NCBI RefSeq assembly: GCF_014694315.1
Contig: NZ_JAAOXD010000007.1
Span: forward strand, 415,982-479,981
Reading direction: 5' to 3'
Source of the DNA: Arthrobacter ipis
GTDB taxonomy: Bacteria > Actinomycetota > Actinomycetes > Actinomycetales > Micrococcaceae
Length of the DNA stretch: 64,000 nucleotides
Shown: positions 43,020 through 52,600 of the stretch, in pieces
How positions within the stretch are numbered: the stretch's first letter is position 1
Layout: each line of letters opens with the position of its first letter
Made by a program: the position numbers and the translations under genes
Notes under the pieces: model-generated
Database searches by the model: none
What the model saw: the letters and a program-made list of their open reading frames with translations, nothing else
Told to the model about the DNA's origin: nothing

Positions 43020-44585
43020 TCAGCTGGCATTTCGCACGGTCTGAACCACTCCTCTAAGGGCAGCGTCCACCGTCACGCCGCCGGCGGGGGCGCAACCAAC
43101 CGGTACGTGCCCGACGCTCCACACCAGCTCGCTTGCCTCCACAGGTACGCGGCCGAATCGGATTCCATTGAGGATTTGGGCAGCGGCCTCAGTACGGGGC
43201 ACGCCCGCCTTGTGCCAGTTCGCGTTATTTTCGTTTGGAGCCGACCAGCCGTCATCGGACAAGCGATGCGTGCTTAGGCGCCATTGGTGCGGGGTCAGAC
43301 CGGCATCCGAGACAATTTCGCAGTAGACCCCTTCGGACCCAGTCGTTGCACGTGCGTAAGGAGCGGGCTGTCGACCTGCGGGGGTGGCGTACCGTATATG
43401 CAGAAAAGAATCGGCGGGCATAGCTTCAACGAGCTGGCCTATGAGTTTCCCGGCGGCCCGCCAGTCGTTGTCCAGGTTCTGCTCCCATTCCTCCAGCTCC
43501 TCCAACGTTCCCCAGCCGGAATCGTAGTCAACGTACTCAGGCTCCCCGTCGTCTGGTTTCGTTTCCTCCTGGCTCTCCGGCGGAAGGACGGATTCCAGCG
43601 CTGCAGCCCAGCTCCCATAACGGCGGATCAATTCCACCGCTGAGGGGCATTCGTGACGTATCGCCGTTTCGGCAATGACCCAACGATCGTAGATTTCGAT
43701 GTCCATCGGATACTCGAATTCCATGCATTCTTCGGTATAGCCGTCGAGGGCCTCAAAATAATCGAGCTCGCTGAAACGGTCCTCGCCGGAGCCAAGGTGC
43801 AGACCCACTGTTCTCAGTGCTACCTCCCAGAATCCATGACCGTACCGTCGTCGGAGGATGGATGCTGGAACCGGCCATGGGTCATCGGGGTCGTTTGTGG
43901 CTGTGACCCGGCGCCGGGAGTGCGTTTCGACTGTCGCGTCGTAATCGGCGTAGGCGAGTGTCGTGATCGTTCGGGCCCGGATCGCGAGTGCCGTTGTTTC
44001 TATGACTGCCAAGATCTCAGCGAGGCGCCGGTAAGGGAGGGCCGGGTGCAAAAGCTCCCTGAGTTTGGTTACAGCGTTCAGTGAAACCTTGCCCAGCGCG
44101 AGCTCGTAGTCCGGTTCAATTCCGTGATACTTGCCCGTGATGTAGAGCAGACTGAGTTTGTCGCCCAGCCGTCGCGGGGGGAGGCGTTCTTCAAGTTGGC
44201 CTCCCGGGACACCCGGAATGTGCAGCAGTTCGACGGCGATGTCGTTATCCACATTGATGCCGAGGGCTGACAGAACTTTCGGTATGTCTTCCCTGGAAAT
44301 GTCAGCTGCATACAGCCTTTCGACCATATCTTCGTGGCGAGCGAGCGCCCCGGTGGTGGCAAGGCTTCGCCGTTGAATAGATCTTGCCCGCTCGAGGTCG
44401 TCTCCGGAATCTGACTGGTCGGTAATCGTGTAGGAGATGTCATTGACGCTGCCGCCAAATGCTGCCGCGAGTGTTCGAAACGGATCGCCGCTCCGATAAG
44501 CCTTCCTCAACGCGTCGGGATCAACGAACCAGCCGGGTGGAGGAATAATGCCACTCATGACAGGGCCTGAATTAGTTGCCTCCAT
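43020..44585 (-). CDS. Hypothetical protein with homing-endonuclease-associated repeat
   Basis: 521 residues, mostly unrecognised. At about 300-345 the segment CPSAVELIRRYGSWAAALESV has the pattern of the HNH/homing-endonuclease-associated repeat, a small DNA-binding helical unit. An N-terminal helix-turn-helix-like piece (RTLAAAFGGSVNDI) is possible. An acidic stretch (PPESQEETKPDDGEPEYVDY) precedes the C-terminal domain. Ten bases downstream of the small sigma-region-4 gene on the same strand, so the two form an operon. Likely DNA- or promoter-associated, but function is unknown. Confidence 0.6.
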   Translation of the reverse strand: MEATNSGPVMSGIIPPPGWFVDPDALRKAYRSGDPFRTLAAAFGGSVNDISYTITDQSDSGDDLERARSIQRRSLATTGALARHEDMVERLYAADISREDIPKVLSALGINVDNDIAVELLHIPGVPGGQLEERLPPRRLGDKLSLLYITGKYHGIEPDYELALGKVSLNAVTKLRELLHPALPYRRLAEILAVIETTALAIRARTITTLAYADYDATVETHSRRRVTATNDPDDPWPVPASILRRRYGHGFWEVALRTVGLHLGSGEDRFSELDYFEALDGYTEECMEFEYPMDIEIYDRWVIAETAIRHECPSAVELIRRYGSWAAALESVLPPESQEETKPDDGEPEYVDYDSGWGTLEELEEWEQNLDNDWRAAGKLIGQLVEAMPADSFLHIRYATPAGRQPAPYARATTGSEGVYCEIVSDAGLTPHQWRLSTHRLSDDGWSAPNENNANWHKAGVPRTEAAAQILNGIRFGRVPVEASELVWSVGHVPVGCAPAGGVTVDAALRGVVQTVRNAS

Positions 44586-44595
44586 GACATCCTTT

Positions 44596-44769
44596 CTACT
44601 TCTGAACTGAACGGACAGCGTCTAGCCATGTCCCGTCGGTGATCTGACGGACGCGCTCGCGGGTGACGCCGAAGCTCTGCCCGATGGCGTCGAGGGTTTC
44701 ACCGTTTGAATAGCGCTCCACCATCGCGGCGTCTCGCTGCTCCCGGCTGAGTTCAGGAGTTGTTGTCAT
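44596..44769 (-). CDS. Stand-alone sigma region 4-like helix-turn-helix protein
   Basis: 57 residues from ATG 44769 (an in-frame ATG at 44799 is possible). Nearly the whole protein is a sigma-70 region 4.2-like helix-turn-helix: MVERYSNGETLDAIGQSFGVTRERVRQI. The recognition helix GVTRERVRQI is the same type as GVTRERIRQI in the nearby helicase-sigma fusion. There is no region 2, so it cannot be a full sigma factor; it could bind -35-like DNA or compete with region 4 for core. First gene of an operon with the 521-residue protein. Confidence 0.7.
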   Translation of the reverse strand: MTTTPELSREQRDAAMVERYSNGETLDAIGQSFGVTRERVRQITDGTWLDAVRSVQK

Positions 44770-44846
44770 GGTCACATTCTTACCAGTAGGGTCGGACAAT
44801 TTCGCAACTGTGATGCAGGATTAGCTGCCGCGCCGCCGGCTGGGGT

Positions 44847-46322
44847 TTACGGACGGCCCAGCAGCTGCATGAACAACGGGTTCGGTCGCGCTCCAGGCAG
44901 GACCCGCCGCACGTCTTCCAGCGCTCGCAGCGGGGACAGACCCGCCACCTTCGCCCCGTACAGGGCAGCTACTGTCGGCGTCCGGGACTCCGCCCGCACA
45001 CAGTGCAGCAGGACCGTCTTGCCTTCCGCCCGGTAGCGTTCGACGGCGGCCGCCGCCTCGCGGAGCACGAAGCCCGGATGGGCGTTGGCCCCGGCATCAA
45101 AGGAATCGATCACCCAGAACGTCGCATGGTCCGCAGCGGCGACGCCGGGAACGTCCTCCTTGCCCAGCCGGCACAAGGACACCACCGCGTCGATCCCCAA
45201 CTCCGCCGCCCGGGCGACGGAACGCACCCCGCCCAGCCAGACGCCGTCGTCGTGCGGGTGCCGGACCAGCGCATCAGTTCGTCCCAACGTGCTGTAGTCG
45301 TGCGTGACCGCCCGCGGCCAAGAATCAACGAGACGGCCGCCACCGGCGGCGAGCTCCATGCCCAGCATCATCAGGTCCCTTGCGCGCAGTCCCGGCCAGC
45401 CGTGCAGGTGCCGGCGCCACTCGAACGGCACGGCCGAGTAGCCGTAAGCGGCGCCGAGCAGTCCGCCGGCGATGGCAGCGACCGTATCTGTATCGCGGCC
45501 GCCCCAGACGGCTTCCTCCAGGGCAGCCCGGAGATGCGCGGGGCCAGCAGCCGAACCGGAAGTGAAGTGGATGGCGCTCCACGCTCCCTGGAACGCCTCC
45601 ACAACCCAGCCGTTGCGGGCGAAGTCCCGCGGCCGCGACCGCTCGGCCGCCTCGATCCGCTCCAGCCAGAGGACCGCACGCCCCGCAGGCAGGAAAACAA
45701 GCCCCGCCCGCACGTCCAGCTCGCCGGTGAGCACCGCCTGCCGGATGGCGACGCACCACAGGCCGCAGGCCTCCTGCGCGTCGGGATCGGTGTGGGTCAG
45801 GGCGCTGACCGCCGCGGCCCCGGCCATGAGTTCCTCCGGGTCCCGGTCCAGGTAGGCCAGGGCCAGGGGAGCGGTGCGCATGAGCGAGCCGTTGCCTGCG
45901 CTGCGGCCGGTGCGGGCGTGGAACGAGGCGGCTGCGGAGCTGAAGTCTGCGGCGTTCACGTCGCTGCGGCCCGCCGCAGTGGCTGCACGGCGCGCCGCGG
46001 CGATGACGGCGCTGGTCTGCGCCCCCACGTCCTTGGCGTCCGCCGCCCACGCCGCCCAGGCCCGGACTGTCCCGTCAAGCGGGGGAGGGGAGCCGGGTGC
46101 CGCGAGGGAGTCAAGGAACGCCTCAGCGATCGCGACGGCCATGGACGTGTCATCGGTCCATTCGGCGGGGGCGAAGCCGAACGGTCCGCCGCCCTTCATG
46201 CTCACCGGGGTTCCGTCCGGCAGCGGGGCGCCGAATTCGTAGCCGGCGCCGAGGGCGTCTCCCGCGGCGAGGGTGACGAGGACGCCGGCGGCGCGGTCGT
46301 TCTGTACTGAGTTCAGTTTCAT
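44847..46322 (-). CDS. ADP-ribosylglycohydrolase fused to dual-specificity phosphatase
   Basis: 491 residues from ATG 46322, which overlaps the stop of the upstream gene. Residues 8-310: ADP-ribosylglycohydrolase (DraG/ARH) with metal-binding AAGDALGAGYEF and TDDTSM (56-61), and GGRDTDTVAAIAGGLLGAAYG near the end. Residues about 335-491: cysteine phosphatase of the DSP/rhodanese-like superfamily with the CX5R loop HCVRAESRT (C441, R447). Hydrolase of ADP-ribose linkages plus a phosphatase fits removal and recycling of ADP-ribose marks. The operon with an ARPP-1-like protein and the divergent NrtR regulator supports a role in NAD/ADP-ribose metabolism. Confidence 0.85.
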   Translation of the reverse strand: MKLNSVQNDRAAGVLVTLAAGDALGAGYEFGAPLPDGTPVSMKGGGPFGFAPAEWTDDTSMAVAIAEAFLDSLAAPGSPPPLDGTVRAWAAWAADAKDVGAQTSAVIAAARRAATAAGRSDVNAADFSSAAASFHARTGRSAGNGSLMRTAPLALAYLDRDPEELMAGAAAVSALTHTDPDAQEACGLWCVAIRQAVLTGELDVRAGLVFLPAGRAVLWLERIEAAERSRPRDFARNGWVVEAFQGAWSAIHFTSGSAAGPAHLRAALEEAVWGGRDTDTVAAIAGGLLGAAYGYSAVPFEWRRHLHGWPGLRARDLMMLGMELAAGGGRLVDSWPRAVTHDYSTLGRTDALVRHPHDDGVWLGGVRSVARAAELGIDAVVSLCRLGKEDVPGVAAADHATFWVIDSFDAGANAHPGFVLREAAAAVERYRAEGKTVLLHCVRAESRTPTVAALYGAKVAGLSPLRALEDVRRVLPGARPNPLFMQLLGRP

Positions 46323-47281
46323 GCGATCTCCATCAGGGGGTGTTTGGTGTTCCAGCCGGTTAGGTGTGCCAGCTCGGGTTCGCGGCGGGGGAGTTCGACG
46401 GCGATGCCGGCCGCCGCGACATGTCCTGCGGTTCGGTTGATGTTCCGGCTGCGCAGCGCGCCGTGGTTCCGGACCTCCAGCGCCGGCAGGCCGCCGTCGA
46501 ACGGTCCGAACTCCAGAGCCTGGACCGCGGCGGCGAAGTCGCGTGCGCGCTGGCCGGGCATCGGCCCGGAGGCCATCACGTGCGGGGGAAGGAGCTCCAG
46601 GTCGAGCAGCGCGGATTCGACCAGCTGGCGGTAGTTCCGGCGGAAAAGCGTGTGGGTGCCGAAGACCTCCAGCAGGAGCGGCCGCGTGCCGAGCCCGATC
46701 ACCACGCCGCGTTGGCCTTCCAGCGGTGCCGGGGCGTCGGAGAATCCGAAGCGGTTCTTCGCCCGCGGCTCGGCGGTGAACCGGTCCATGTGCTCGAGCA
46801 GCGAGCTGGTCACCGACCGGCCCCGGGCGGCGTCGAAGCGGCTGACCCGGTTCCAGATACGGTGTTGGCGGTCGGCGCCGCCCGGGTCGGCCGGCGTGGC
46901 GACCAGCTCGGACCGGACGTTCAGCGGGGCGCGGCGGGCCTGGCGGCGGTGGCTGTGGATGCCTTCCCAGCGGCCGGCCTCCACACAATAGGTGTCGATG
47001 TCGCGGGTCTCGCCGGGGCCGAGGACGACGTCCCGGCCGCAGGTCCGGTGCTGCTGGCCGCCCTCGAGCAGCTCGCCTTCGAGCAGCAGGGCCGGGCGCG
47101 GCCCGTTGTTGGTGACGGTGAGCCGGGGAACCTGCGGGCCACTGGCCAGTTCGGTGACGGCGACGTCGGCGTGGGTGCCGGTGCTGATACCGAGCTCGCC
47201 CGCACCGCCGGTCCACACCGGAAAGAGGGTGATCGGGCCCAGCGCCGTGCCGACCCCGACGTGGAGCTGTTGAACCTTCAT
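46319..47281 (-). CDS. ARPP-1-like protein associated with ADP-ribosylglycohydrolase
   Basis: 320 residues. Matches what I know as ARPP-1 (ARG and rhodanese-phosphatase-superfamily-associated protein): beta-rich N-terminus with NNGPRPALLLEGELLEGGQQ, then CVEAGRW, and a helical C-terminus. The name describes exactly the neighbour genes seen here, the ADP-ribosylglycohydrolase-phosphatase fusion encoded next, with overlapping stop and start. Biochemical role unknown. Its start lies just after an operator for the divergent NrtR-like regulator. Confidence 0.75.
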   Translation of the reverse strand: MKVQQLHVGVGTALGPITLFPVWTGGAGELGISTGTHADVAVTELASGPQVPRLTVTNNGPRPALLLEGELLEGGQQHRTCGRDVVLGPGETRDIDTYCVEAGRWEGIHSHRRQARRAPLNVRSELVATPADPGGADRQHRIWNRVSRFDAARGRSVTSSLLEHMDRFTAEPRAKNRFGFSDAPAPLEGQRGVVIGLGTRPLLLEVFGTHTLFRRNYRQLVESALLDLELLPPHVMASGPMPGQRARDFAAAVQALEFGPFDGGLPALEVRNHGALRSRNINRTAGHVAAAGIAVELPRREPELAHLTGWNTKHPLMEIA

Positions 47282-47298
47282 GATGAACTCCAGAATCT

Positions 47299-47318
47299 TT
47301 AGCTCGGATCTGAGCTAA
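47299..47318. promoter_or_regulatory. Palindromic operator 1 of the NrtR/ARH cluster
   Basis: TTAGCTC and GAGCTAA (7-base perfect arms) around GGATCT, between the divergent NrtR and ARPP-1 genes and close to the ARPP-1 start. Confidence 0.6.
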
Positions 47319-47324
47319 TTAAGA

Positions 47325-47361
47325 TCAGTATGCACCGCTTGAATCTTTTGCGCAATACTGA
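47325..47361. promoter_or_regulatory. Wide inverted repeat, possible operator 2 of the NrtR/ARH cluster
   Basis: TCAGTAT (47325-47331) and ATACTGA (47355-47361) are perfectly complementary with 23 bases between. Lies just ahead of the GTG start of the NrtR-like gene. Confidence 0.4.
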
Positions 47362-47374
47362 GATAAATAGTTCT

Positions 47375-48043
47375 GTGAAGACCTCGAAGGATGCCCCCAC
47401 CACCTCCCTGCTCGACTACCCAAGGCCGTCGGTGGCGGTGGACACCGCGGTGCTGACCGTCGCCGATGGCCGACTCCAGGTACTGCTGGTGCGACGCGGC
47501 AAGGAGCATCATCACGGCGAGTGGGCGCTGCCGGGCACCTTCCTGCGCGAGCGGGAGAAGCTGGCGGACGCGGTGCTGCGGTCCCTGCGGGAGAAGGCGG
47601 GGATTTCGGGGCAGGTGCCCCGGCAGCTGCAGGTCTTCGACGACCCGGAACGGGACGATCGGGGCTGGGTGCTGTCGGTCGCGCACGTGGATGTGGTGCC
47701 GCTGGCAGAGTTGGAGGACGCGTTGGAGTCCGACGGCGTCCGGCTGGCTTCCGTGGTGGGGGAACCGAAGGTGGTCGCCGGGCTGCCGTACGGGCATGCC
47801 GAGATTGTGGCGAAGGCGGTGGAGTGGCTTCGGGATGCTTACGCGGAGGCCCCGGATCCTGGGACGCTGCTGGAGGAGCCGTTCACGCTGAAGGAACTGC
47901 GGGACCTGCATGAGGTGGTGGCCGGTGCCTCCCTGATGCGGGACACCTTTCGGCGGTTCATGGAGCCGCAGCTGGCCGGAACGGGGCAGATGTCCGACGG
48001 GACGCGGGGGAGGCCGTCGCGGTTGTGGCGGCGGAGTGCGTAG
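47375..48043 (+). CDS. nrtR: NrtR-like Nudix transcriptional regulator
   Basis: 222 residues from GTG 47375; the ATG at 47330 lies in the operator region and adds an unlikely N-terminus. A Nudix-fold sensor domain (about 12-145; VDTAVLTVADGRLQVLLVRRG, HHGEWALPGTFLREREKLADA) has a degenerate Nudix box, as in NrtR repressors that bind ADP-ribose rather than hydrolyse it. The C-terminal winged helix (about 150-222; FTLKELRDLHEVVAG, RDTFRRFMEPQL, RGRPSRLWR) binds DNA. Divergent from the ADP-ribosylglycohydrolase operon, which it presumably represses until ADP-ribose or NAD-derived signal rises. Confidence 0.8.
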   Translation: MKTSKDAPTTSLLDYPRPSVAVDTAVLTVADGRLQVLLVRRGKEHHHGEWALPGTFLREREKLADAVLRSLREKAGISGQVPRQLQVFDDPERDDRGWVLSVAHVDVVPLAELEDALESDGVRLASVVGEPKVVAGLPYGHAEIVAKAVEWLRDAYAEAPDPGTLLEEPFTLKELRDLHEVVAGASLMRDTFRRFMEPQLAGTGQMSDGTRGRPSRLWRRSA

Positions 48044-48231
48044 CTTTGCCCGGGCTAGTACCGATTCAGCTTGTTTTCGGGAGACAGGGTAAGTTTATCG
48101 CGGTTGCTTTCTCCCCATAGCGGGGAACGTATATCTACTATTGCAGACATGTGACATACCGCATATTCGCAATCTATGCTTTCACAAAGCCTGGATCCGG
48201 CCAAGAGACGATTCTGAAAGGTGGACTGCTT

Positions 48232-48945
48232 ATGCAGTCATCGCTAAACAAGAAGACCCGAACGGCGCATTCATGGTGGTTGGCCTCGGAGATAGTTCGC
48301 CGACACAAGGGGCTCGAACTGCTCACTTGTATCTCTACGCAGGGACTAGACGAAACACTCGGAATTTTCGAGCGTGAATCGCAGAAGTTGCTCGCGTTTC
48401 TTTCCGACGAGGACCCTAAGCGTGCGGTAGTGGATGGCGGCTCGAAGCCGGCTTGGGGCTTTGCATGGAAACAGATTCTAGAGCTGACTCCTAAGGAGGC
48501 GGTGGCTGCGATCGAGGGGGCTATGGGCCGCTATTCTCCCCACCACGCACTTGAAACTACTGAAGAAGCCCTCGTTTACAGACTGATTGCCAAGATTATC
48601 GGAGACAGCATCTGGTCCAAGGACACATGGTGGGCTGTTTCCGGCGGAATGTACGATGCCGAATCGAAATCTGTATCATCTACTGATTTCTTGGATGAAT
48701 TTCCAACAGCCCTGGATAAGCATGAGTCCCGTCATGGGCGACACGACTTCGGGCCGGCGGCTGCAGGATTTTGGGTGTTGAGCAAGAACGGTTCTCAAGT
48801 GTGTGCCCTAGACCGAGACGCTTTTCTTCACTTTTCGGACGACCGGCCTCCCCTGTCTTTGATGGCGCACTTCAACCTCCTTGGTAGAAACCTGAATTCG
48901 CTGGCGGTGAGTATGCTGGCGACGCTCGCCAAGGTAGGCAGCTGA
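48232..48945 (+). CDS. Unrecognised protein, gene 1 of a two-gene operon
   Basis: 237 residues from ATG 48232, which has AAAGGTGG before it; an open frame from 48151 lacks support. Segments such as RTAHSWWLASEIVRRHKGLELLT and FWVLSKNGSQVCALDRDAFLHF stand out, but I recognise no family. The stop overlaps the next start as TGATG, so the two products are likely made in fixed ratio. GC content is lower than in the metabolic half of the window, and the pair sits between the ADP-ribose cluster and the BREX-linked helicase, which suggests acquired DNA. Confidence 0.6.
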   Translation: MQSSLNKKTRTAHSWWLASEIVRRHKGLELLTCISTQGLDETLGIFERESQKLLAFLSDEDPKRAVVDGGSKPAWGFAWKQILELTPKEAVAAIEGAMGRYSPHHALETTEEALVYRLIAKIIGDSIWSKDTWWAVSGGMYDAESKSVSSTDFLDEFPTALDKHESRHGRHDFGPAAAGFWVLSKNGSQVCALDRDAFLHFSDDRPPLSLMAHFNLLGRNLNSLAVSMLATLAKVGS

Positions 48946-49577
48946 TGGGTGCACGGGAAGTCGCGCTATCTGCCCTCCTCCAGGGAAGGCACGGACAGCA
49001 AACAAAAATCCCGCGCGCGAGACTGACGGACCTCCCTGCAGCGGTTCAGCGTGAACTTCTGCGGCTTTATCGACACCTTGGCGGTGTTCTCGACTTTCCA
49101 GTTTTGGCGCCCGGTGACTGGGATTACGCCTTCGCTGATGGATTGCTCGTTGAACTAGATGAGGATCTGCACTTTAACCGTTATCGAGCTTTGACACTGG
49201 ACGTACCGTGGTCCCCAGCACTTCCGTGGACGACGGACTACCATCGGTACTGTCTCGACGGTGAGAGCATGTGCAGGAAAGCGGGCCGACTCGGCGGGAA
49301 GTGGTCGTCTGCATCCACCGTCAAGATGTTCGGGACAGGTGGTTCTCCTGGAGAACTCGCCTCCGGAGGCGCTCCAAGGTGGAAACAGCGGGCTCTCTAC
49401 GATGCCATCAAGGATGCCTTCGCGGTACACAGCCGCCACCACCGCCTGGCGCGGTTGTCCATCCACGACGTCATAGCCGGCGTCAGTGTGAATGATCTAT
49501 TGACCGGAAAGAGGGGAGTCGCGGAATCCGCTCTTCATGAATTTCTCGCCGCTCGAACAACTGCGGTTCGCCCCTAA
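48945..49577 (+). CDS. Unrecognised protein, gene 2 of a two-gene operon
   Basis: 210 residues. The middle has FADGLLVELDEDLHFNRYRALTL, where closely spaced acidic residues and a His/Arg cluster look like an active site, and WKQRALYDAIKDAFAV later. The gene could encode a nuclease-like enzyme, but I cannot name a family. Translationally coupled with the upstream gene; the DUF3427 helicase gene begins 66 bases downstream. Confidence 0.6.
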   Translation: MGAREVALSALLQGRHGQQTKIPRARLTDLPAAVQRELLRLYRHLGGVLDFPVLAPGDWDYAFADGLLVELDEDLHFNRYRALTLDVPWSPALPWTTDYHRYCLDGESMCRKAGRLGGKWSSASTVKMFGTGGSPGELASGGAPRWKQRALYDAIKDAFAVHSRHHRLARLSIHDVIAGVSVNDLLTGKRGVAESALHEFLAARTTAVRP

Positions 49578-49642
49578 AAGTTTTCTCCGTGGCCCTCGTC
49601 GCGAAGTCCCGGGCCAGGACCGTTGTGCCGTACCCTGGCGCA

Positions 49643-52600
49643 GTGACTAATTTCATTGGGGGAGGGGCGGCGGACCAACTGCCCGAGGGGCTGTACGAAC
49701 TGCTGAACACTGAGTCGCTCGGCATACGTTTAAACCGAGCGGCTCAATTGCAGCCAATTTTCGCGGATATCGGCTCGGATGACAGCCCGGACGTCCTCTC
49801 CCGCCACGTCGCGGACGCTGTTCGTCAGGCTCTCGTAGCCGCCAAACCCAGTGAGCGCGTAGCCCTCGTAAACAAGCTCCTCCAAGAGGTAAAGCACCAC
49901 GACCGTATCGGGGAAGGTCCGACCCAACTCCACGGTCTCCACCGCCCTGACACGCTAAAGCGCAGGCAGCTTCGCCGTCCCTCTACGAAGCTTTCAGACA
50001 GCGCCCTGCTAACGAACAGCAAGGACGAGCCGAACCTCGCCGCAGAGCTACGTACCGAGATCGAATCGGCAGACACCGTCGACCTGCTATGCGCTTTCAT
50101 TCGTTGGACGGGGCTGAGGCTCCTTGAGCCAGCCCTGGAACAGCTGAAGGACCGCGGCGTCAAGCTTCGCGTGATCACCACCACTTATATGGGTGCCACA
50201 GAGCGCCGGGCGATCGATCATCTGGTCCAGCGCTACGGCGCGGAGGTGAAGATCAGCTACGAAACCCACTCAACCCGCCTGCACGCCAAAGCCTGGCTTT
50301 TCCGCCGCAACTCGGGCTTCCACACTGCCTACGTCGGCAGCTCCAATCTCAGCAGCGCCGCCCTTCTGGACGGGCTGGAATGGAACGTCCGTCTCAGCTC
50401 TGTCGCCACACCGGACCTGCTGAAGAAGTTCGAGGTAACCTTCGACAGCTACTGGGAACAGCGTGCCTTCCACAGCTACGACCCGGCCCGGGACGCGGAC
50501 AGGCTGGACGCCGCCCTTGCGCGCAACGGCGGCAAACTCACAGCTGCGCCGGATGCCGCAACCGGACTTGAAGTCGAGCCCTTCCTCCACCAGGTCGAGA
50601 TGCTTGAAGACCTCGAAGCGGAGCGGGACAAGGGCCACCACCGGAATCTGCTCGTTGCCGCCACTGGCACGGGCAAGACGGTCATCGCAGCCCTGGACTA
50701 CAAACGGCTGTGCGAAGCGGCGGGCAGGGAGCTGAACCTGCTCTTCGTGGCACACCGGCAGGAGATCCTCAAACAATCGCTGCGCACCTACCGCGACGTG
50801 CTGCAGAAGGGTTCCTTTGGAGAATTGTTCGTCGGCGAGCACAAACCAAAGGACTGGCAGCACGTTTTCGCCAGCGTCCAGTCCCTCGCCGCGATGGGCA
50901 TCGACAAGATCAAGCCTGAGGACTTTGATGTTGTCGTCATCGATGAGTTCCACCACGCCCAGGCACCCACCTACCGGAGCCTCATAGACCACCTCCAGCC
51001 AGAGGAACTTCTCGGCCTGACAGCTACACCTGAGCGCGGCGACGGCGTCGACGTTGCCAAGCAGTTTTTTGATGGGCGGCGGGCCAGCGAGCTGCGGCTG
51101 TGGGACGCTCTCGACGCAGATCTGCTCGTGCCCTTTCACTACTTCGGGGTTTCAGACGATGTCGACCTCAGCCGCTTGGAGTGGAAACGCGGAAGTTATG
51201 ACGTCGGTCAGCTCGACGCCCTCTACACCGGCAACGAGGCCCGCGCCGGCAAGGTGATCAGGGAGCTGCGGGACAAGGTCACCGGCACGGCCGAGATGCG
51301 GGCCATTGGCTTTTGCGTCTCCGTGCAGCACGCCGTCTACATGGCTGAGGTCTTCAACCGGGCGGGGATAGCCTCCGTTGCGGTTTCGGGCAAGACGGAC
51401 GACGCCGAACGCGCCCTCGCGCTGCAACGGCTGCGGTCTCGCGAGATCAACTGCATCTTCGCCGTCGACCTGTTCAACGAGGGTCTGGATCTGCCCGAGG
51501 TGGACACCATACTGCTGCTACGACCCACACAAAGCGCGACGATTTTCCTCCAGCAGCTTGGCCGCGGGCTTCGGCGCGCCGGCGACAAGTCCGTGCTCAC
51601 GGTGCTGGACTTCATTGGACAGCAGCGCCGTGAGTTCCGCTTCGACCTGAGGTACCGTGCCCTGACTGGCTACGGCCGCAAGGAGCTGGAGAAGGCTGTG
51701 GAGGACGAGTTCCCCTTCCTTCCGTCCGGCTCGCAGATCGTGCTGGACCGGGTGGCGCAGGGTGTGGTGCTCGAGAACATCAAGGCGCAGCTGCGGTTCA
51801 ACAGGGCTCAGCTGGTACGGGACATTGCCTCGTACGCGGAAACAGAGCTGGAAGCGTACCTGGAAAAATCTGGCAGTGAGCTGAAGTCCATCTACCGTTC
51901 CACGAAGGACTCCTGGACCGGTTACCTCCGCCAGGCCGGGCTGATCGAGGGCTATTCCCCGCTCGAAACAGTCCTCAGCGGGATAATCCATGATCTGTCG
52001 GACGACGCCGAGAAGAAGCTGCTCGCGCGCATGGTCCGGCTGATTCATGTGGACGACCCAGAGCGTGCGGATGCTTATTCCATGCTTGTTAGCCCAGATG
52101 CCCCCAGTTATGCGCAGCTTGGCCCGCGAGAGCAAACGTTCGCCCGCATGCTTTTTTACACGCTGTGGGATGACGGCGGCGGTTTTCAGACGTACGATGC
52201 CGGCTTGAATCATCTGCGCGGTTACCAGTTTGTGTGTAGAGAAATCCGCCAGCTGGTGAAGCTGGGAGTGGCAGCATCCAAGCATACCGCCAAGAGCCTG
52301 GGCGCGGGGTTACAGCACATCCCGCTGCTCACCCATGCCACGTATCGGCGTGAAGAGATCCTCGCTGCCCTGCAATACGGTTCACTGGCGCTTGGCAAGA
52401 ACGTTCAGCATCGCGAAGGCGTCGCCTGGCGCCCGGCAACGGCCACGGATGCGTTTTTTGTGACCCTGAACAAGGACGACAAGAACCACTCGGCCACGAC
52501 GATGTACAAGGACTACGCCATCAGCCCCGACCTGTTCCACTGGGAGTCGCAGAACGCGACCTCGCCCAGCAGCCCTACAGGCAAGCGGTACCTGGACAGG

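Noticed and set aside
46323..47216. N-terminal extension of the ADP-ribosylglycohydrolase frame by about 300 residues
   Set aside because: The extension is Arg/Pro/Gly-rich and overlaps the ARPP-1-like gene; the family start MKLNSVQNDRAAG at 46322 fits.
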